Below, piece after piece: positions 54,875 through 63,274 of a DNA stretch of 64,000 nt. Source of the DNA: Idiomarinaceae bacterium. GTDB taxonomy: Bacteria; Pseudomonadota; Gammaproteobacteria; Enterobacterales; Alteromonadaceae. The DNA is taken from assembly GCA_002685255.1 (NCBI GenBank), contig NYWU01000038.1, positions 1-64,000 of the forward strand, in the 5' to 3' direction. The notes beneath the pieces were generated by a model that was given only the letters and a program-made list of their open reading frames with translations, was not told the origin of the DNA and searched no databases. How positions within the stretch are numbered: position 1 is the stretch's first letter; each line of letters begins with the position of its first letter. Both the position numbers and the translations under genes were made by a program.

Positions 54875-55605
54875 TGTATGGTGAACACGACATATACGGT
54901 GGCGGATGCGGTCATTTCGCCTATTTCAAAAAGCCCGCTTTGCGGGGGCGGAGCACGAAACCTTACCGATACACCAGCGAGTTCGCTAGAAGACTGACCG
55001 TAAATTTCTTGCGAGGGTATCAAATCGTAAACACTTTCATCACGTGTTTTAAATTCTGAGATTGAATACACATCTTTTATCTTCTTACCATTTAGCTCAG
55101 CAAGTTGTTCGGCTTTTTGACGCGCGTTTTTTAATGCCTCAAACAGCACTTGTTTCTTAATCTCTCGCGGATTTTCAACCTTAACTTCAGCATCTAATGT
55201 CTCTGACACGCCCGCATCAACCAGCGATTGATTGAGTTCGTTATATAAGGAAAGATCACGTAACGTAATATCGATACTGCGCACAACGCGCGTGCCTAAA
55301 TTAATTTCCTCGCCGTTCTTATACTCATTATGCGGCGCAATTCTAAGTGGCGTCGCTCGAATATCTTCTTGAGCTATTCCCATTTTTTTGACTACTTCAA
55401 ACAGCTCAACTGACCGCCGATCAACTTCACTTTTGGCGACGGAGGCGTCCTTGTCGGTATGCCTCAAGTACGCGCTAATGACGATTATTTCCGGCTTAAC
55501 ACGTTGTTCAGCATACCCTTCAACATAGATATGAGGAGCATTTGGAATTACATCACTCCATGCTGAACAACTCACCAAGAACAAAAAAAATAAATATTTT
55601 TTCAA
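54871..55605 (-). CDS. SIMPL-domain periplasmic/outer-membrane protein
   Basis: About 244 aa. I start at TTG 55605 (MKKYLFFLFLVSCSAWS), with GGGG 8 nt upstream, since the ATG at 55638 would put a polar tail before the signal peptide. The mature part has the SIMPL pattern: IYVEGYAEQRVKPEIIVISAYL, then a repeat of paired strands and a helix (KKQVLFEALKNARQKAEQLAEL). SIMPL proteins (BP26, YggE) form ring oligomers in the envelope and have been linked to oxidative stress. The stop TAG is a REP foot. Confidence 0.85.
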   Translation of the reverse strand: MKKYLFFLFLVSCSAWSDVIPNAPHIYVEGYAEQRVKPEIIVISAYLRHTDKDASVAKSEVDRRSVELFEVVKKMGIAQEDIRATPLRIAPHNEYKNGEEINLGTRVVRSIDITLRDLSLYNELNQSLVDAGVSETLDAEVKVENPREIKKQVLFEALKNARQKAEQLAELNGKKIKDVYSISEFKTRDESVYDLIPSQEIYGQSSSELAGVSVRFRAPPPQSGLFEIGEMTASATVYVVFTIQ

Positions 55606-55687
55606 TCTATACACCCCATTTATTTTTAATAGCCGCACAAAGTTGCTAAGTTAAAAATCATGTTTGTTATATAAGTGACTCAATATA

Positions 55688-56053
55688 ATGATTAATCAAT
55701 TCAAACTTCATATTTTTATTATCTGTTTACTATTAACCAATTTAGTAGCTTGCACAACAACTAAAGAAAATAATGTAGCAACCTATTGTTATTCAACTGA
55801 ACAAGCAGCCGTCGCAGCAGGTTCAAAAGTAATAAACGATATGCTTCGCGAATATCGGCTGAGAACAGATGGCCGTCCAGGCTTCGGTGTAAGCTATAAC
55901 ACCAAAGACAACGAATGTGGCAGCGACTTAGGCGCGGTAGTTATGAAGCCTCCACACGAAACGAACGATGAAAAAGGCGCCGAAATCATCGCCATCTCTC
56001 GTGATATTTTCACAAAACACATGGAAACAACCGATTACCAATATAAAATTTAG
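55688..56053 (+). CDS. Hypothetical lipoprotein
   Basis: A 121-aa lipoprotein (lipobox LVAC, Cys22) with two further Cys residues (ATYCYST and NECGSD) that could form a disulphide. No recognisable domain. It is AT-rich in the upstream half and lies in the repeat-rich accessory zone between a SIMPL gene and a GNAT gene. Confidence 0.6.
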   Translation: MINQFKLHIFIICLLLTNLVACTTTKENNVATYCYSTEQAAVAAGSKVINDMLREYRLRTDGRPGFGVSYNTKDNECGSDLGAVVMKPPHETNDEKGAEIIAISRDIFTKHMETTDYQYKI

Positions 56054-56055
56054 CC

Positions 56056-56114
56056 GTAGCGTGCGCCTTTGGCGCACGGGGCAAACGCAATGTCGCGCAC
56101 AATGCGCGACGTAC
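56056..56114. repeat. B-A REP pair
   Basis: GTAGCGTGCGCCTTTGGCGCACGGGG, a short spacer, then GTCGCGCACAATGCGCGACGTAC (foot variant CGTAC). It lies between the lipoprotein and GNAT genes. Confidence 0.88.
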
Positions 56115-56153
56115 GGGATGGCGGTGGTATCCAAAAAGCGGAACAACACAAAC

Positions 56154-56624
56154 ATGTACGACATCAAAATACGAAGCTATAAACCGACCGATGCGGCAAC
56201 ATTGCGAGATATATTTTTCGACACCGTGAGAAACATCAACATCAAAGACTACTCGCAAGCACAAGTCGAAGCCTGGGCACCAAGCGATTACGATTCGAAT
56301 GAGTGGGCACGTAAGATGAATAAAATCGCGCCATACGTTGCAGAATTAAACGCCGATATCGCAGGTTACGCAGATCTTCAGCAAGACGGTCTTATCGACC
56401 ACTTTTTCTGTCACTACAAATATCAGCGAAAGGGCGTAGGCGGCGTGCTCATGCAGCATATAATAGGTGACGCGAAAACCCGTGGGATCAGTAAGCTTTA
56501 CTCACATGTCAGCATCACCGCACGCCCCTTTTTCGAGCATTTCGATTTTATCGTAAGCACATCACAACACGTCAAAGTGCGCGGCGAAGAGCTACAAAAC
56601 TTCATCATGGTAAAGCCGGTTTAA
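56154..56624 (+). CDS. GNAT-family N-acetyltransferase
   Basis: About 156 aa, starting MYDIKIRSYKPTDAATLRDIF; the longer track ORF begins in the preceding gene and repeat. It has the GNAT layout with motif A reading YKYQRKGVGGVLMQHI (acetyl-CoA binding Q/R-x-x-G-x-G) and motif B near LYSHVSITARPFFEHFDF. Many close relatives are uncharacterised acetyltransferases. The ribosome-binding site before ATG is weak. A REP cluster follows. Confidence 0.8.
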   Translation: MYDIKIRSYKPTDAATLRDIFFDTVRNINIKDYSQAQVEAWAPSDYDSNEWARKMNKIAPYVAELNADIAGYADLQQDGLIDHFFCHYKYQRKGVGGVLMQHIIGDAKTRGISKLYSHVSITARPFFEHFDFIVSTSQHVKVRGEELQNFIMVKPV

Positions 56625-56631
56625 TAGCAAT

Positions 56632-56740
56632 GTCGCGCCAAAGGCGCGACCTACGGAATGGCGGTGATATCAACCACCGACGTAACGTGCGCCTTGGGCG
56701 CACGGGCCAAACCCATCGTCGCGCACAATGCGCGACCTAC
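56632..56740. repeat. A-B-A REP cluster upstream of the RAYT gene
   Basis: GTCGCGCCAAAGGCGCGACCTAC, then CGTAACGTGCGCCTTGGGCGCACGGG and GTCGCGCACAATGCGCGACCTAC. Together with the cluster after the gene it brackets the transposase with REPs on both sides, the layout called a REPtron. Confidence 0.9.
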
Positions 56741-56791
56741 GTACAGGATTTTAAAATACTGTGATGTGGTTTTTGGTCTTAAATAGCCGGC

Positions 56792-57346
56792 ATGAAAAAT
56801 GTTCGTCGCTATTTCGAAGACGGTTACTATTTTTTTATTACCGTCGCTACTCAAGGTCGCAAGCCTCACCTAACGCGCCAGCCGGTTATTCAGGCGCTGC
56901 GCAATGCTGTGCGAACAACCATGGTATCGCACCCTTTTGATATCCAGGCGTGGGTTGTATTGCCCGATCATATGCATTTATTAATTGGCGTTGCCGACCA
57001 AAAAGTCGATCTACGGATTAGAAAGATCAAAGCGCTTACCACACGCGCCCTACCCGAGTTTTCCTATAAAAACTCACAACCTAATTTTTCAAAACGCCGC
57101 CGACGGCAAGGCAGTCTTTGGCACAATCGATTCTATGATCGCATCATTCGTAATGAACAAGAGCTCTACATGTATACACTGTATTGCTGCTTTAACCCGG
57201 TCAAACACGGCTACGTTAATAATGCATTGGAATGGCCGTACTCCACCCTCAATGGTTATATAAAACAAGGTCGTTACCCAGAATCATGGCGACACATCAC
57301 CGAAGCATGGGTGGACGACAATTTCGCCGATTACGACATGTGGTAG
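56792..57346 (+). CDS. REP-associated tyrosine transposase (RAYT, TnpA-REP; Y1_Tnp family)
   Basis: A 184-aa Y1 (HUH) transposase of the IS200/IS605-like REP-associated group. The HUH motif is DHMHLLIGV (about residue 57). The diagnostic RAYT block follows: RRRRQGSLWHNRFYDRIIRNEQEL, then the helix with the likely catalytic Tyr (YMYTLYCCFNPVKHGYV) and EWPYSTLNGY. RAYTs bind and cut single-stranded REP hairpins that carry a GTAG foot. The repeats in this window have exactly that foot, so this gene is the likely source of their spread. The stop TAG is itself a REP foot. No frameshift is seen, so it may be active. Confidence 0.92.
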   Translation: MKNVRRYFEDGYYFFITVATQGRKPHLTRQPVIQALRNAVRTTMVSHPFDIQAWVVLPDHMHLLIGVADQKVDLRIRKIKALTTRALPEFSYKNSQPNFSKRRRRQGSLWHNRFYDRIIRNEQELYMYTLYCCFNPVKHGYVNNALEWPYSTLNGYIKQGRYPESWRHITEAWVDDNFADYDMW

Positions 57347-57401
57347 CGTGCGCCTTGCGCGCACGGGCGGCATCTGAGGTCGCGCCACAGGCGCGACCTA
57401 C
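57343..57401. repeat. B-A REP pair after the RAYT gene
   Basis: GTAGCGTGCGCCTTGCGCGCACGGGC and GTCGCGCCACAGGCGCGACCTAC. The left foot supplies the RAYT stop codon and the right foot the stop codon of the convergent GDPD-like gene, so two genes share one REP pair. Confidence 0.92.
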
Positions 57402-58315
57402 TTCACTGATTCGATGAAATCGATATTACCCGTAACAACGCCAACACCCTGTTTAATGATATTTGCCTGTTCTGGCGGAACAATGTCGTGCTTATTCCAT
57501 AAGTAAATCTGTGTGTTATGTTGGGCCAGTCGAGCTGCAAGCCGATCGGGGTACCCCCAAATAAACTTGGCCATGTCAGGAGGCACCAATACAACCGTAT
57601 TTTTACATGAATCAGGGATAACGCCAGCCCATCCAACCAGCAAGTAATCTGTGCCACAGTTTTTCACTGTATTCACTGAAAATGTTTGCAGCGACGGAGT
57701 CTCGTTAGCAAACCACTCATTGCCCTTGGCAGACGTAATGACAACTGTTTTATTATTTTTTTCGCTTATAAAACGACTTAACGTTAGAAACGCATCCTCG
57801 TTATTAGTCTTTAGATTCAACCAAAACGTTTGGTTAGGAAACCGTTCATAAAACGCATCAAGCCGATCGATACGAAAACCTTTTCCACGAAAGGGAAATG
57901 TTCGACCATAGTCCGCCGTATAGCCGTAACCCGCATCAATAGATTGTAATTGATCAACGTTTAAATCACTTACAAGACGATTCCCGTTCGTTGCACAACT
58001 AAGATTCCAATCGTGAAATACAACCAATTCATTATCATTTATCAGGTGAACGTTTAAATGAATAATATCCGCGCCAGCAGCAACCGATGCCGAGGCCGCT
58101 TGTAGGGTATTTTCCACCGTTGTCAGACCCACTTCCGACAGCGATTTTGCTGTGCACGACGTATCACTTAATTTTTCGTAATCAACCTGACTACCGCCGC
58201 CACGATATGCAACCACCTGACCGTCGCCGTTTACTTGGGGCGCTAAAAAATAGGCGTTACCAATACCTAACAACACAAGCACAACGAGACTTAATAAAAT
58301 TATTTTTAGTTTCAA
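57398..58315 (-). CDS. GDPD-like membrane-anchored protein with altered active site
   Basis: A 305-aa protein with an N-terminal membrane anchor (about 4-24) and a glycerophosphodiester phosphodiesterase-like TIM barrel. The family signature AHRGG becomes AYRGG, and the usual metal ligands in GAD.IE.DV become GADIIHLNV, so Glu and Asp are lost. FHDWNLSCATNG keeps the HD that follows. Later parts (RIDRLDAFYERFPNQTFWLNLKTN) are also divergent from the typical ...E.K motif. It may be non-hydrolytic or have a different chemistry. Stop TAG is a REP foot. Confidence 0.75.
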   Translation of the reverse strand: MKLKIILLSLVVLVLLGIGNAYFLAPQVNGDGQVVAYRGGGSQVDYEKLSDTSCTAKSLSEVGLTTVENTLQAASASVAAGADIIHLNVHLINDNELVVFHDWNLSCATNGNRLVSDLNVDQLQSIDAGYGYTADYGRTFPFRGKGFRIDRLDAFYERFPNQTFWLNLKTNNEDAFLTLSRFISEKNNKTVVITSAKGNEWFANETPSLQTFSVNTVKNCGTDYLLVGWAGVIPDSCKNTVVLVPPDMAKFIWGYPDRLAARLAQHNTQIYLWNKHDIVPPEQANIIKQGVGVVTGNIDFIESVK

Positions 58316-58399
58316 ACTATTATTTCCATTTGTTATTAGAATTTTTTAATAGTTTGTGATAATTGCAAATCCTAACCATTCAATCAATAGAGATCTGAT

Positions 58400-58422
58400 G
58401 TCGCGCACAATGCGCGACCTAC
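58400..58422. repeat. Single type A REP
   Basis: GTCGCGCACAATGCGCGACCTAC lies in the gap between the GDPD-like gene and the TonB receptor promoter. Confidence 0.88.
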
Positions 58423-58445
58423 GGACGAAATAAAAACTTTTGTTT

Positions 58446-58466
58446 AAATACGAATCGTTTTCATTT
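58446..58466 (+). promoter_or_regulatory. Candidate Fur box upstream of siderophore receptor
   Basis: The AT-rich stretch AAATACGAATCGTTTTCATT lies about 40-60 bp before the receptor start and resembles half-sites of the Fur consensus GATAATGATAATCATTATC. Iron repression of a siderophore receptor is expected, but the match is partial. Confidence 0.4.
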
Positions 58467-58507
58467 ATGATCCACTCGCGAATACACATTCAGGAGTGGA
58501 CAGGGAT

Positions 58508-60598
58508 ATGACGATTCAAAAAACAGTATTGGCATCAAGCATTCTGATTGCATTAGCAAGCAACTATGCTGTAGCTGAAGAGCAACAAACAAAAAAAGAA
58601 AAAGAAGACATGATGGAGACGATTGAGGTGAGCTCACGCGGGCTGATTTCATACGTCAGTGCGACCGGCTCCAAGTCCGATACACCTATCATCGAAACTC
58701 CCCTCTCAGTTTCCGTATTGACGGAGGCGCGTATTGAAGACTTAGGCGCTGTCACCGTTCAGGACGCTATTGGTTATGTAGCAGGACTTTACAATGGCCC
58801 ATACGGCGTTGATACACGAGGCGACTGGGCACAAATACGGGGTGTCTCGCCAGTACAATACTTAGATGGCTTAAAATCACTCTTTGGCTACTACAACAAC
58901 GTCCGCATTAATCCTTATTCACTCAGCCAGATTGAAATTTTAAAAGGCCCGAGCTCTGTACTCTACGGTCAGGGCTCAACCGGTGGTATTATCAACCTGG
59001 TCAGTAAACGTCCCCAAGCCGAGACTCAAGGCGAGCTCTGGGGTCAACTCGGTAATTACTCTCGCAAGCAAGTCGCTGGAGACATTACAGGCGCACTTAA
59101 TTCCGATGCCTCACTCACAGGCCGTTTAGTTGGACTTTATCGTGACAGCGACACACAAACCGATTATGTTCCGGATAATAGCCTCGTATTGAATCCATCG
59201 CTGACTTGGCACGCATCAGACGAGACTAAAGTCACTTTAATTGCCAATATTCAACGTAATGAATCAGGCTCAAGCACGCAGTTCTTCCCTTGGCAAGGCA
59301 CCCTGTTTCCCAATGAGTTTGGTCAAATTGATAGCTCAACCTTTGTTTCAGAGCCGGGTTTCGACAAATACGACACCGAACAAGACGCATTGACTGCAAT
59401 CATCGAACATGACATCAACTTGAACTGGCATATTCGATTAGCCAGTCGTTACAGCGAGAGCAACGCCGAATACAACACAATGTACGGCTGGCCCCCTAAA
59501 TTTGCAGAAGATAACCGTACTGTCGACCGAGTCTCGTACCTCTCACGAGCCAATGCGCGTGCCTGGACATCGGATCTTCAACTTCACGGCTCCATCACAA
59601 CGGGCTTCATCGAGCACGATTTAGTGTTTGGTCTCGATTTCCAAGATGCCTACACCGATAACGACTACGCTTACGGTGCTAATAACACGCTTGACGTGTA
59701 CGACCCGGTCTACGGTGAAGCCACGGGCTTACCCACCGAGGCGGATATCACTGATTTTGCGTCAACTAAGAATTACCAACTTGGCTTATACGTACAAGAC
59801 AACATGCGCATTGACGACAAATGGCTCGTTTCAGCCGCGTTACGTCGTGATCGCGCAACCACCAATCCCGAAAACAGCGCCGCCAATGAGCAATATGCTA
59901 CGACGGGTCGTTTAGGATTAATGTACCTGTTTGACGGTGGTATTTCGCCGTACGTAAGCTACAGCGAATCCTTTCAACCAGTGTTCGGTCGCGATGCGTA
60001 TAACAACCCATTCGTACCTATCGAAGGTAAGCAATGGGAGGCGGGAGTGAAATACCAGCCGCAAGGCACGGAGCATTTAATTACCGCATCGGTCTATCGT
60101 ATCAAGCAAGAAAACCTACAGGTACAAGTCAACGATCCCGAGGCACCTAATCCAAGTGGTCAAGTGCAAATGGGCGAAGTCGAGATTGAAGGTGTCGAGC
60201 TCGAAGCGCAGTTAGCGTGGGACTTTATGGATGTTTATGCGAGCTACGCTTATAACGATGCCGCCGATATTCTGACAGCCACGCCCGATCATCAGGCATC
60301 TGTTTGGGCAACATACCGCCCAGATAGCTGGGGTGGCTTTAAAATCGGCGCAGGCGCACGGTATGTGGGACATACCTCCGGTGGCTATGGCGTTTACAAC
60401 GGCAACAACGTGTTACTCGAGACCCCAACTTACACGCTTGTTGATGCCATGATCGGCTACGACTGGGACCAATATTCGGTCAGTGTCGACATCGATAACC
60501 TGACCGACAAAACGGTGCTTACGTCATGCTTAAGTCGCGGCGACTGTTTCTACGGTCAACAACGTACCATCATGGCCAATTTCCGGTATAAATTTTAA
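58508..60598 (+). CDS. TonB-dependent siderophore receptor
   Basis: About 696 aa, starting MTIQKTVLASSILI with AGGG 6 nt upstream. A signal peptide (to VAEE, about 23) precedes a TonB box region (ETIEVSSRG), a plug with PLSVSVLTEARIEDLGA, VQDAIGYVAGLY and RINPYSLSQIEILKGPSSVLYG, and a 22-strand barrel ending in NFRYKF. This is the FhuA/FpvA-like siderophore receptor layout (ferrichrome/hydroxamate group possible). No siderophore synthesis genes are near. Confidence 0.9.
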   Translation: MTIQKTVLASSILIALASNYAVAEEQQTKKEKEDMMETIEVSSRGLISYVSATGSKSDTPIIETPLSVSVLTEARIEDLGAVTVQDAIGYVAGLYNGPYGVDTRGDWAQIRGVSPVQYLDGLKSLFGYYNNVRINPYSLSQIEILKGPSSVLYGQGSTGGIINLVSKRPQAETQGELWGQLGNYSRKQVAGDITGALNSDASLTGRLVGLYRDSDTQTDYVPDNSLVLNPSLTWHASDETKVTLIANIQRNESGSSTQFFPWQGTLFPNEFGQIDSSTFVSEPGFDKYDTEQDALTAIIEHDINLNWHIRLASRYSESNAEYNTMYGWPPKFAEDNRTVDRVSYLSRANARAWTSDLQLHGSITTGFIEHDLVFGLDFQDAYTDNDYAYGANNTLDVYDPVYGEATGLPTEADITDFASTKNYQLGLYVQDNMRIDDKWLVSAALRRDRATTNPENSAANEQYATTGRLGLMYLFDGGISPYVSYSESFQPVFGRDAYNNPFVPIEGKQWEAGVKYQPQGTEHLITASVYRIKQENLQVQVNDPEAPNPSGQVQMGEVEIEGVELEAQLAWDFMDVYASYAYNDAADILTATPDHQASVWATYRPDSWGGFKIGAGARYVGHTSGGYGVYNGNNVLLETPTYTLVDAMIGYDWDQYSVSVDIDNLTDKTVLTSCLSRGDCFYGQQRTIMANFRYKF

Positions 60599-60611
60599 CG
60601 ATCGCGCGGTA

Positions 60612-60734
60612 CCGTGCGCATTTTGCGCACGGGCCCGAATCCATTGTCGCGCCCAAGGCGCGACCTACCGCACAGCCGTAACGTGCGCATTTTGCGCACG
60701 GGCAAATCCATTGTCGCGCCCAAGGCGCGACCTA
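60612..60734. repeat. B-A-B-A REP cluster
   Basis: Two copies of type B (CGTGCGCATTTTGCGCACG) alternate with two of type A (GTCGCGCCCAAGGCGCGACCTAC). The rightmost CTAC foot supplies the stop of the leftward lipoprotein gene. Confidence 0.9.
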
Positions 60735-61301
60735 CGAACAACCGTTTTTAAGCGCTAGTTCGTTGAGGTCAATATCGTCCAAAAACAATAAAAACTCATT
60801 GGTTTGATCGATTTTTAAATACACGTCTAATTCAGAGTCATGCCAAGTAAATTCGTCGCTTTGGCATGCCGAGACCAATCTAACGTTAATGCTTCCCGCG
60901 CCACCTTCCTCGTGCTGGCGGCGATACTCACGGATCGTTTCCTGCCCAGCGCTCATGGTTTTCGCGTCAGCTTCAGATAAACGCATTACGGTAAACTGTT
61001 CGTCGTTCTCAAGCTCGTCTTTCAGCTCCGCGGCTAACGCGTAATCGGAATCAACTATAACCGGAAAGGTATGATTAAAGCTGCTCTCAGGTTCCCCTGT
61101 TCTAAAACTAAAATCTAGCACTACATCACCGTCATTGACACTGACTCCATTCGGAGATTTCACAGCCACGACAATCTGGTTCGGGTCCGCCTCTAAAGGG
61201 TTCATATCCATCAATTTGACCATGGTCGTTAGCGGAATACTGCCGCACGCAGATACAAGTGCTATCAAGCTCACAGCCAAAAGCATTTTTAATTTATTCA
61301 C
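60732..61301 (-). CDS. Hypothetical lipoprotein
   Basis: About 189 aa. I start it at GTG 61301 (MNKLKMLLAVSLIALVSAC) with AGGATG upstream; the track start adds 9 residues. Lipobox VSAC (Cys19). The C-terminal domain has Cys residues in SACQSDEFTW and KNGCS, likely a disulphide. The family is not recognised. Stop TAG is a REP foot. Confidence 0.65.
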   Translation of the reverse strand: MNKLKMLLAVSLIALVSACGSIPLTTMVKLMDMNPLEADPNQIVVAVKSPNGVSVNDGDVVLDFSFRTGEPESSFNHTFPVIVDSDYALAAELKDELENDEQFTVMRLSEADAKTMSAGQETIREYRRQHEEGGAGSINVRLVSACQSDEFTWHDSELDVYLKIDQTNEFLLFLDDIDLNELALKNGCS

Positions 61302-61387
61302 AGTGCATCCTAAATTATCAAATAACAATGTTAACTAAATGTATTCGGGAAAATTCTGACTGTGAGTCTGTAAAAAAGTTTCAAGCA

Positions 61388-61446
61388 GTAGCGTGCGCAT
61401 TTTGCGCACGGGCGGTATCGACCGTCGCGCCCAAGGCGCGACCTAC
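61388..61446. repeat. B-A REP pair
   Basis: GTAGCGTGCGCATTTTGCGCACGGGC, spacer GGTATCGACC, then GTCGCGCCCAAGGCGCGACCTAC. The right foot supplies the stop of the GFA gene. Confidence 0.9.
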
Positions 61447-61844
61447 CGGGGTAATCGGTCGAACACGGGGGGGTCGATGTTGGGGTTATCCCATTGCGCG
61501 CGGCTGGATGAAAAAATATGTGCGGTCGGCGATATGTCGAGATCTGTGTCTAGGCTACCGGCTGGGACCACGAGCAAACCAGTGATTTGTGTGTTCGGTA
61601 CGGCCGAGCCACAATGCTTACAAAAGCTTTTATGATGCCGCGTGCCGGTTAATGTGAAAGAGGTGACTGCGTCGGCGCCAGAATGCCAAACTAACTGAGC
61701 CGATTGAGAGAACAAATTAGCCGCGTGGGCAGAGCCGCTATCCTTTTGACAATGCTGGCAATGGCACAAATAAAAGCTATCAAACCGCCCCTGCACCTCA
61801 AACGTCACAGCACCACATAGACAAGAACCTTGATGTTTATCCAT
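61443..61844 (-). CDS. GFA-family (glutathione-dependent formaldehyde-activating-like) zinc protein
   Basis: A 133-aa protein with the CENP-V/GFA fold. Zinc-binding Cys sets are CLCGAV, LCHCQHCQK and FCKHCGSAVP. Family members include a formaldehyde-glutathione adduct-forming enzyme, but most, like this one, are uncharacterised. The start ATG 61844 follows AGATATAAATGG. Stop TAG is a REP foot. Confidence 0.87.
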   Translation of the reverse strand: MDKHQGSCLCGAVTFEVQGRFDSFYLCHCQHCQKDSGSAHAANLFSQSAQLVWHSGADAVTSFTLTGTRHHKSFCKHCGSAVPNTQITGLLVVPAGSLDTDLDISPTAHIFSSSRAQWDNPNIDPPVFDRLPR

Positions 61845-61862
61845 TTATATCTCCCACATCGA

Positions 61863-61988
61863 CGTAACGTGCGCATTGTGCGCACGGACAGATCCATTGT
61901 CGCGCAGAATGCGCGACCTACCGCAACGCCGTAGCGTGCGCATTTTGCGCACGGGCAAATCCAACGTCGCGCACGATGCGCGACCTAC
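61863..61988. repeat. B-A-B-A REP cluster
   Basis: CGTAACGTGCGCATTGTGCGCACG, GTCGCGCAGAATGCGCGACCTAC, GTAGCGTGCGCATTTTGCGCACG, GTCGCGCACGATGCGCGACCTAC. It fills the gap between the GFA gene and a small membrane-protein gene; the track ORF at 61845..62180 is an artefact of it. Confidence 0.9.
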
Positions 61989-62073
61989 CGCAAGCTTCAA
62001 AACGCCGGTTTGTTTTTTAATACCAGAACAATTACCGTAATAAAAACAACTATAAAAAATAAGGACTTTTTCA

Positions 62074-62283
62074 GTGTCTTTTTTTAAAGAATCGTATCTT
62101 CTTTTGTTCGCTATTCTGGCATCAATAGTGTGCTTGATAAATATTGTGGATATTACACTTTTCTTATTTTGGTCAAACACCGATTTCGACTGGGTTTATT
62201 TAGGTAAGAAACTAGTTTTCGCCCTCGTCACAGGTTATGCCGCATGGCAGCTTTTGGTCATACGTAGCAAGCAAAAGAGGTAG
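62074..62283 (+). CDS. Small two-helix membrane protein
   Basis: A 69-aa protein with a GTG start; AAGGA lies 8 nt upstream. Two membrane helices (about 8-30 and 44-62) and a basic C-terminal RSKQKR. The function is unknown. Its stop TAG is a REP foot. Confidence 0.65.
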   Translation: MSFFKESYLLLFAILASIVCLINIVDITLFLFWSNTDFDWVYLGKKLVFALVTGYAAWQLLVIRSKQKR

Positions 62284-62444
62284 CGTGCGCCTCTGGCGCA
62301 CGGGCAGATCCATTGTCGCACAGGATGCGCGACTTACCGCACGGGCGATATCCCACGTCGCGCCAAAGGCGCGACCTACCGTACCGACGTAACGTGCGCA
62401 TTGTGCGCACGCACAGATCCATTGTCGCGCAGGATGCGCGACTT
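62280..62444. repeat. B-A-A-B-A REP cluster
   Basis: GTAGCGTGCGCCTCTGGCGCACGGGC, decayed type A (TCGCACAGGATGCGCGACTTAC), GTCGCGCCAAAGGCGCGACCTAC, then GTAACGTGCGCATTGTGCGCACG and a type A with foot variant CTTAC. Its right half encodes the tail of the leftward membrane protein. Confidence 0.88.
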
Positions 62445-63038
62445 ACCGCACGATGCGCCGCCTATTGGCAGTTTGTAAACTTGCTCGACGCCCTCAGGGG
62501 TGTCACTCGAACTGAGCACCACAGTGTTGTCGACGACCGTCAGGTCAAAGTTTTTGAGCCACTCCACCGATCCTATTGGCTCTAATTTGTAGCGGTTCAG
62601 TGCTAATGGGCACTTCAAATAAACATGTAACTCGCCGCCCAATGCGCCAGAGTCAGCGTTGTGAACGTAAAATGTTTGATCACCTATCGTTTTTTCGTAA
62701 TGAAAAAAATCATTCGAGGGTGATATTAAAAATGACACCAGCCCCCAAAATAAAACCGCTAATTGCAACGCTGCGAGTACATAAAACGTACTAAAGAAGG
62801 CGACTTTAAAAGCGCTACGGTTAAACACATCAGCAATAGCTCGCTGTTGATAAAACAACAAATAGGCAGCCGTAGCAACGCTCACAATTTTAAGAACGAG
62901 AATAATATTCCCAAGATTAGCCATCACCAACGGTGATTCGAAATTTAATCCCCAAAGCGTTGCTGGACTCAGGCTCTCTAAAAGGGGAATAACAACACAT
63001 AAGACAACAATAATTATGTAGCGATTATTTTTTAACAC
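62376..63038 (-). CDS. Membrane protein with repeat-encoded C-terminal tail
   Basis: About 220 aa from GTG 63038 (MLKNNRYIIIVVLC), GGGAG about 6 nt upstream; the longer track ORF begins in a REP. It has four membrane helices (about 5-28, 38-60, 68-95, 100-125) and a C-terminal soluble domain with FYVHNADSGALGGELHVYLKC. The final 24 residues or so (SCGKSRILRDNGSVRAHNAHVTSVR) are encoded by the REP cluster, so the original stop has been lost. No family recognised. Confidence 0.6.
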   Translation of the reverse strand: MLKNNRYIIIVVLCVVIPLLESLSPATLWGLNFESPLVMANLGNIILVLKIVSVATAAYLLFYQQRAIADVFNRSAFKVAFFSTFYVLAALQLAVLFWGLVSFLISPSNDFFHYEKTIGDQTFYVHNADSGALGGELHVYLKCPLALNRYKLEPIGSVEWLKNFDLTVVDNTVVLSSSDTPEGVEQVYKLPIGGASCGKSRILRDNGSVRAHNAHVTSVR

Positions 63039-63068
63039 AACAGCTCCCTTCCCATCACAGCATCGCAT

Positions 63069-63136
63069 GTCGCGCAAAATGCACGACCTACCACATCGAC
63101 CTACCGCACCGCCGTAACGGGCGCATCTTGCGCACG
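63069..63136. repeat. A-B REP pair
   Basis: GTCGCGCAAAATGCACGACCTAC (one mismatch in the stem) followed after a spacer by a decayed type B (GTAACGGGCGCATCTTGCGCACG). No gene is seen between this pair and 63275. Confidence 0.8.
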
Positions 63137-63274
63137 ATGATTGAGGCCACCTTAGCACAAAAGCTAAACATATTAACCCATTGTAAATTAAACGTTAATT
63201 CGTTATAAATAGAGGGTTCACTCAAGCACTGATGCTAATTTTAGGTGCCAAAATAACTACAAAAGGAACTGACG

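Noticed and set aside
61845-62180. 111-aa minus-strand ORF
   Set aside because: Most of it is REP sequence and the rest is antisense to a small membrane-protein gene with a better ribosome-binding site.
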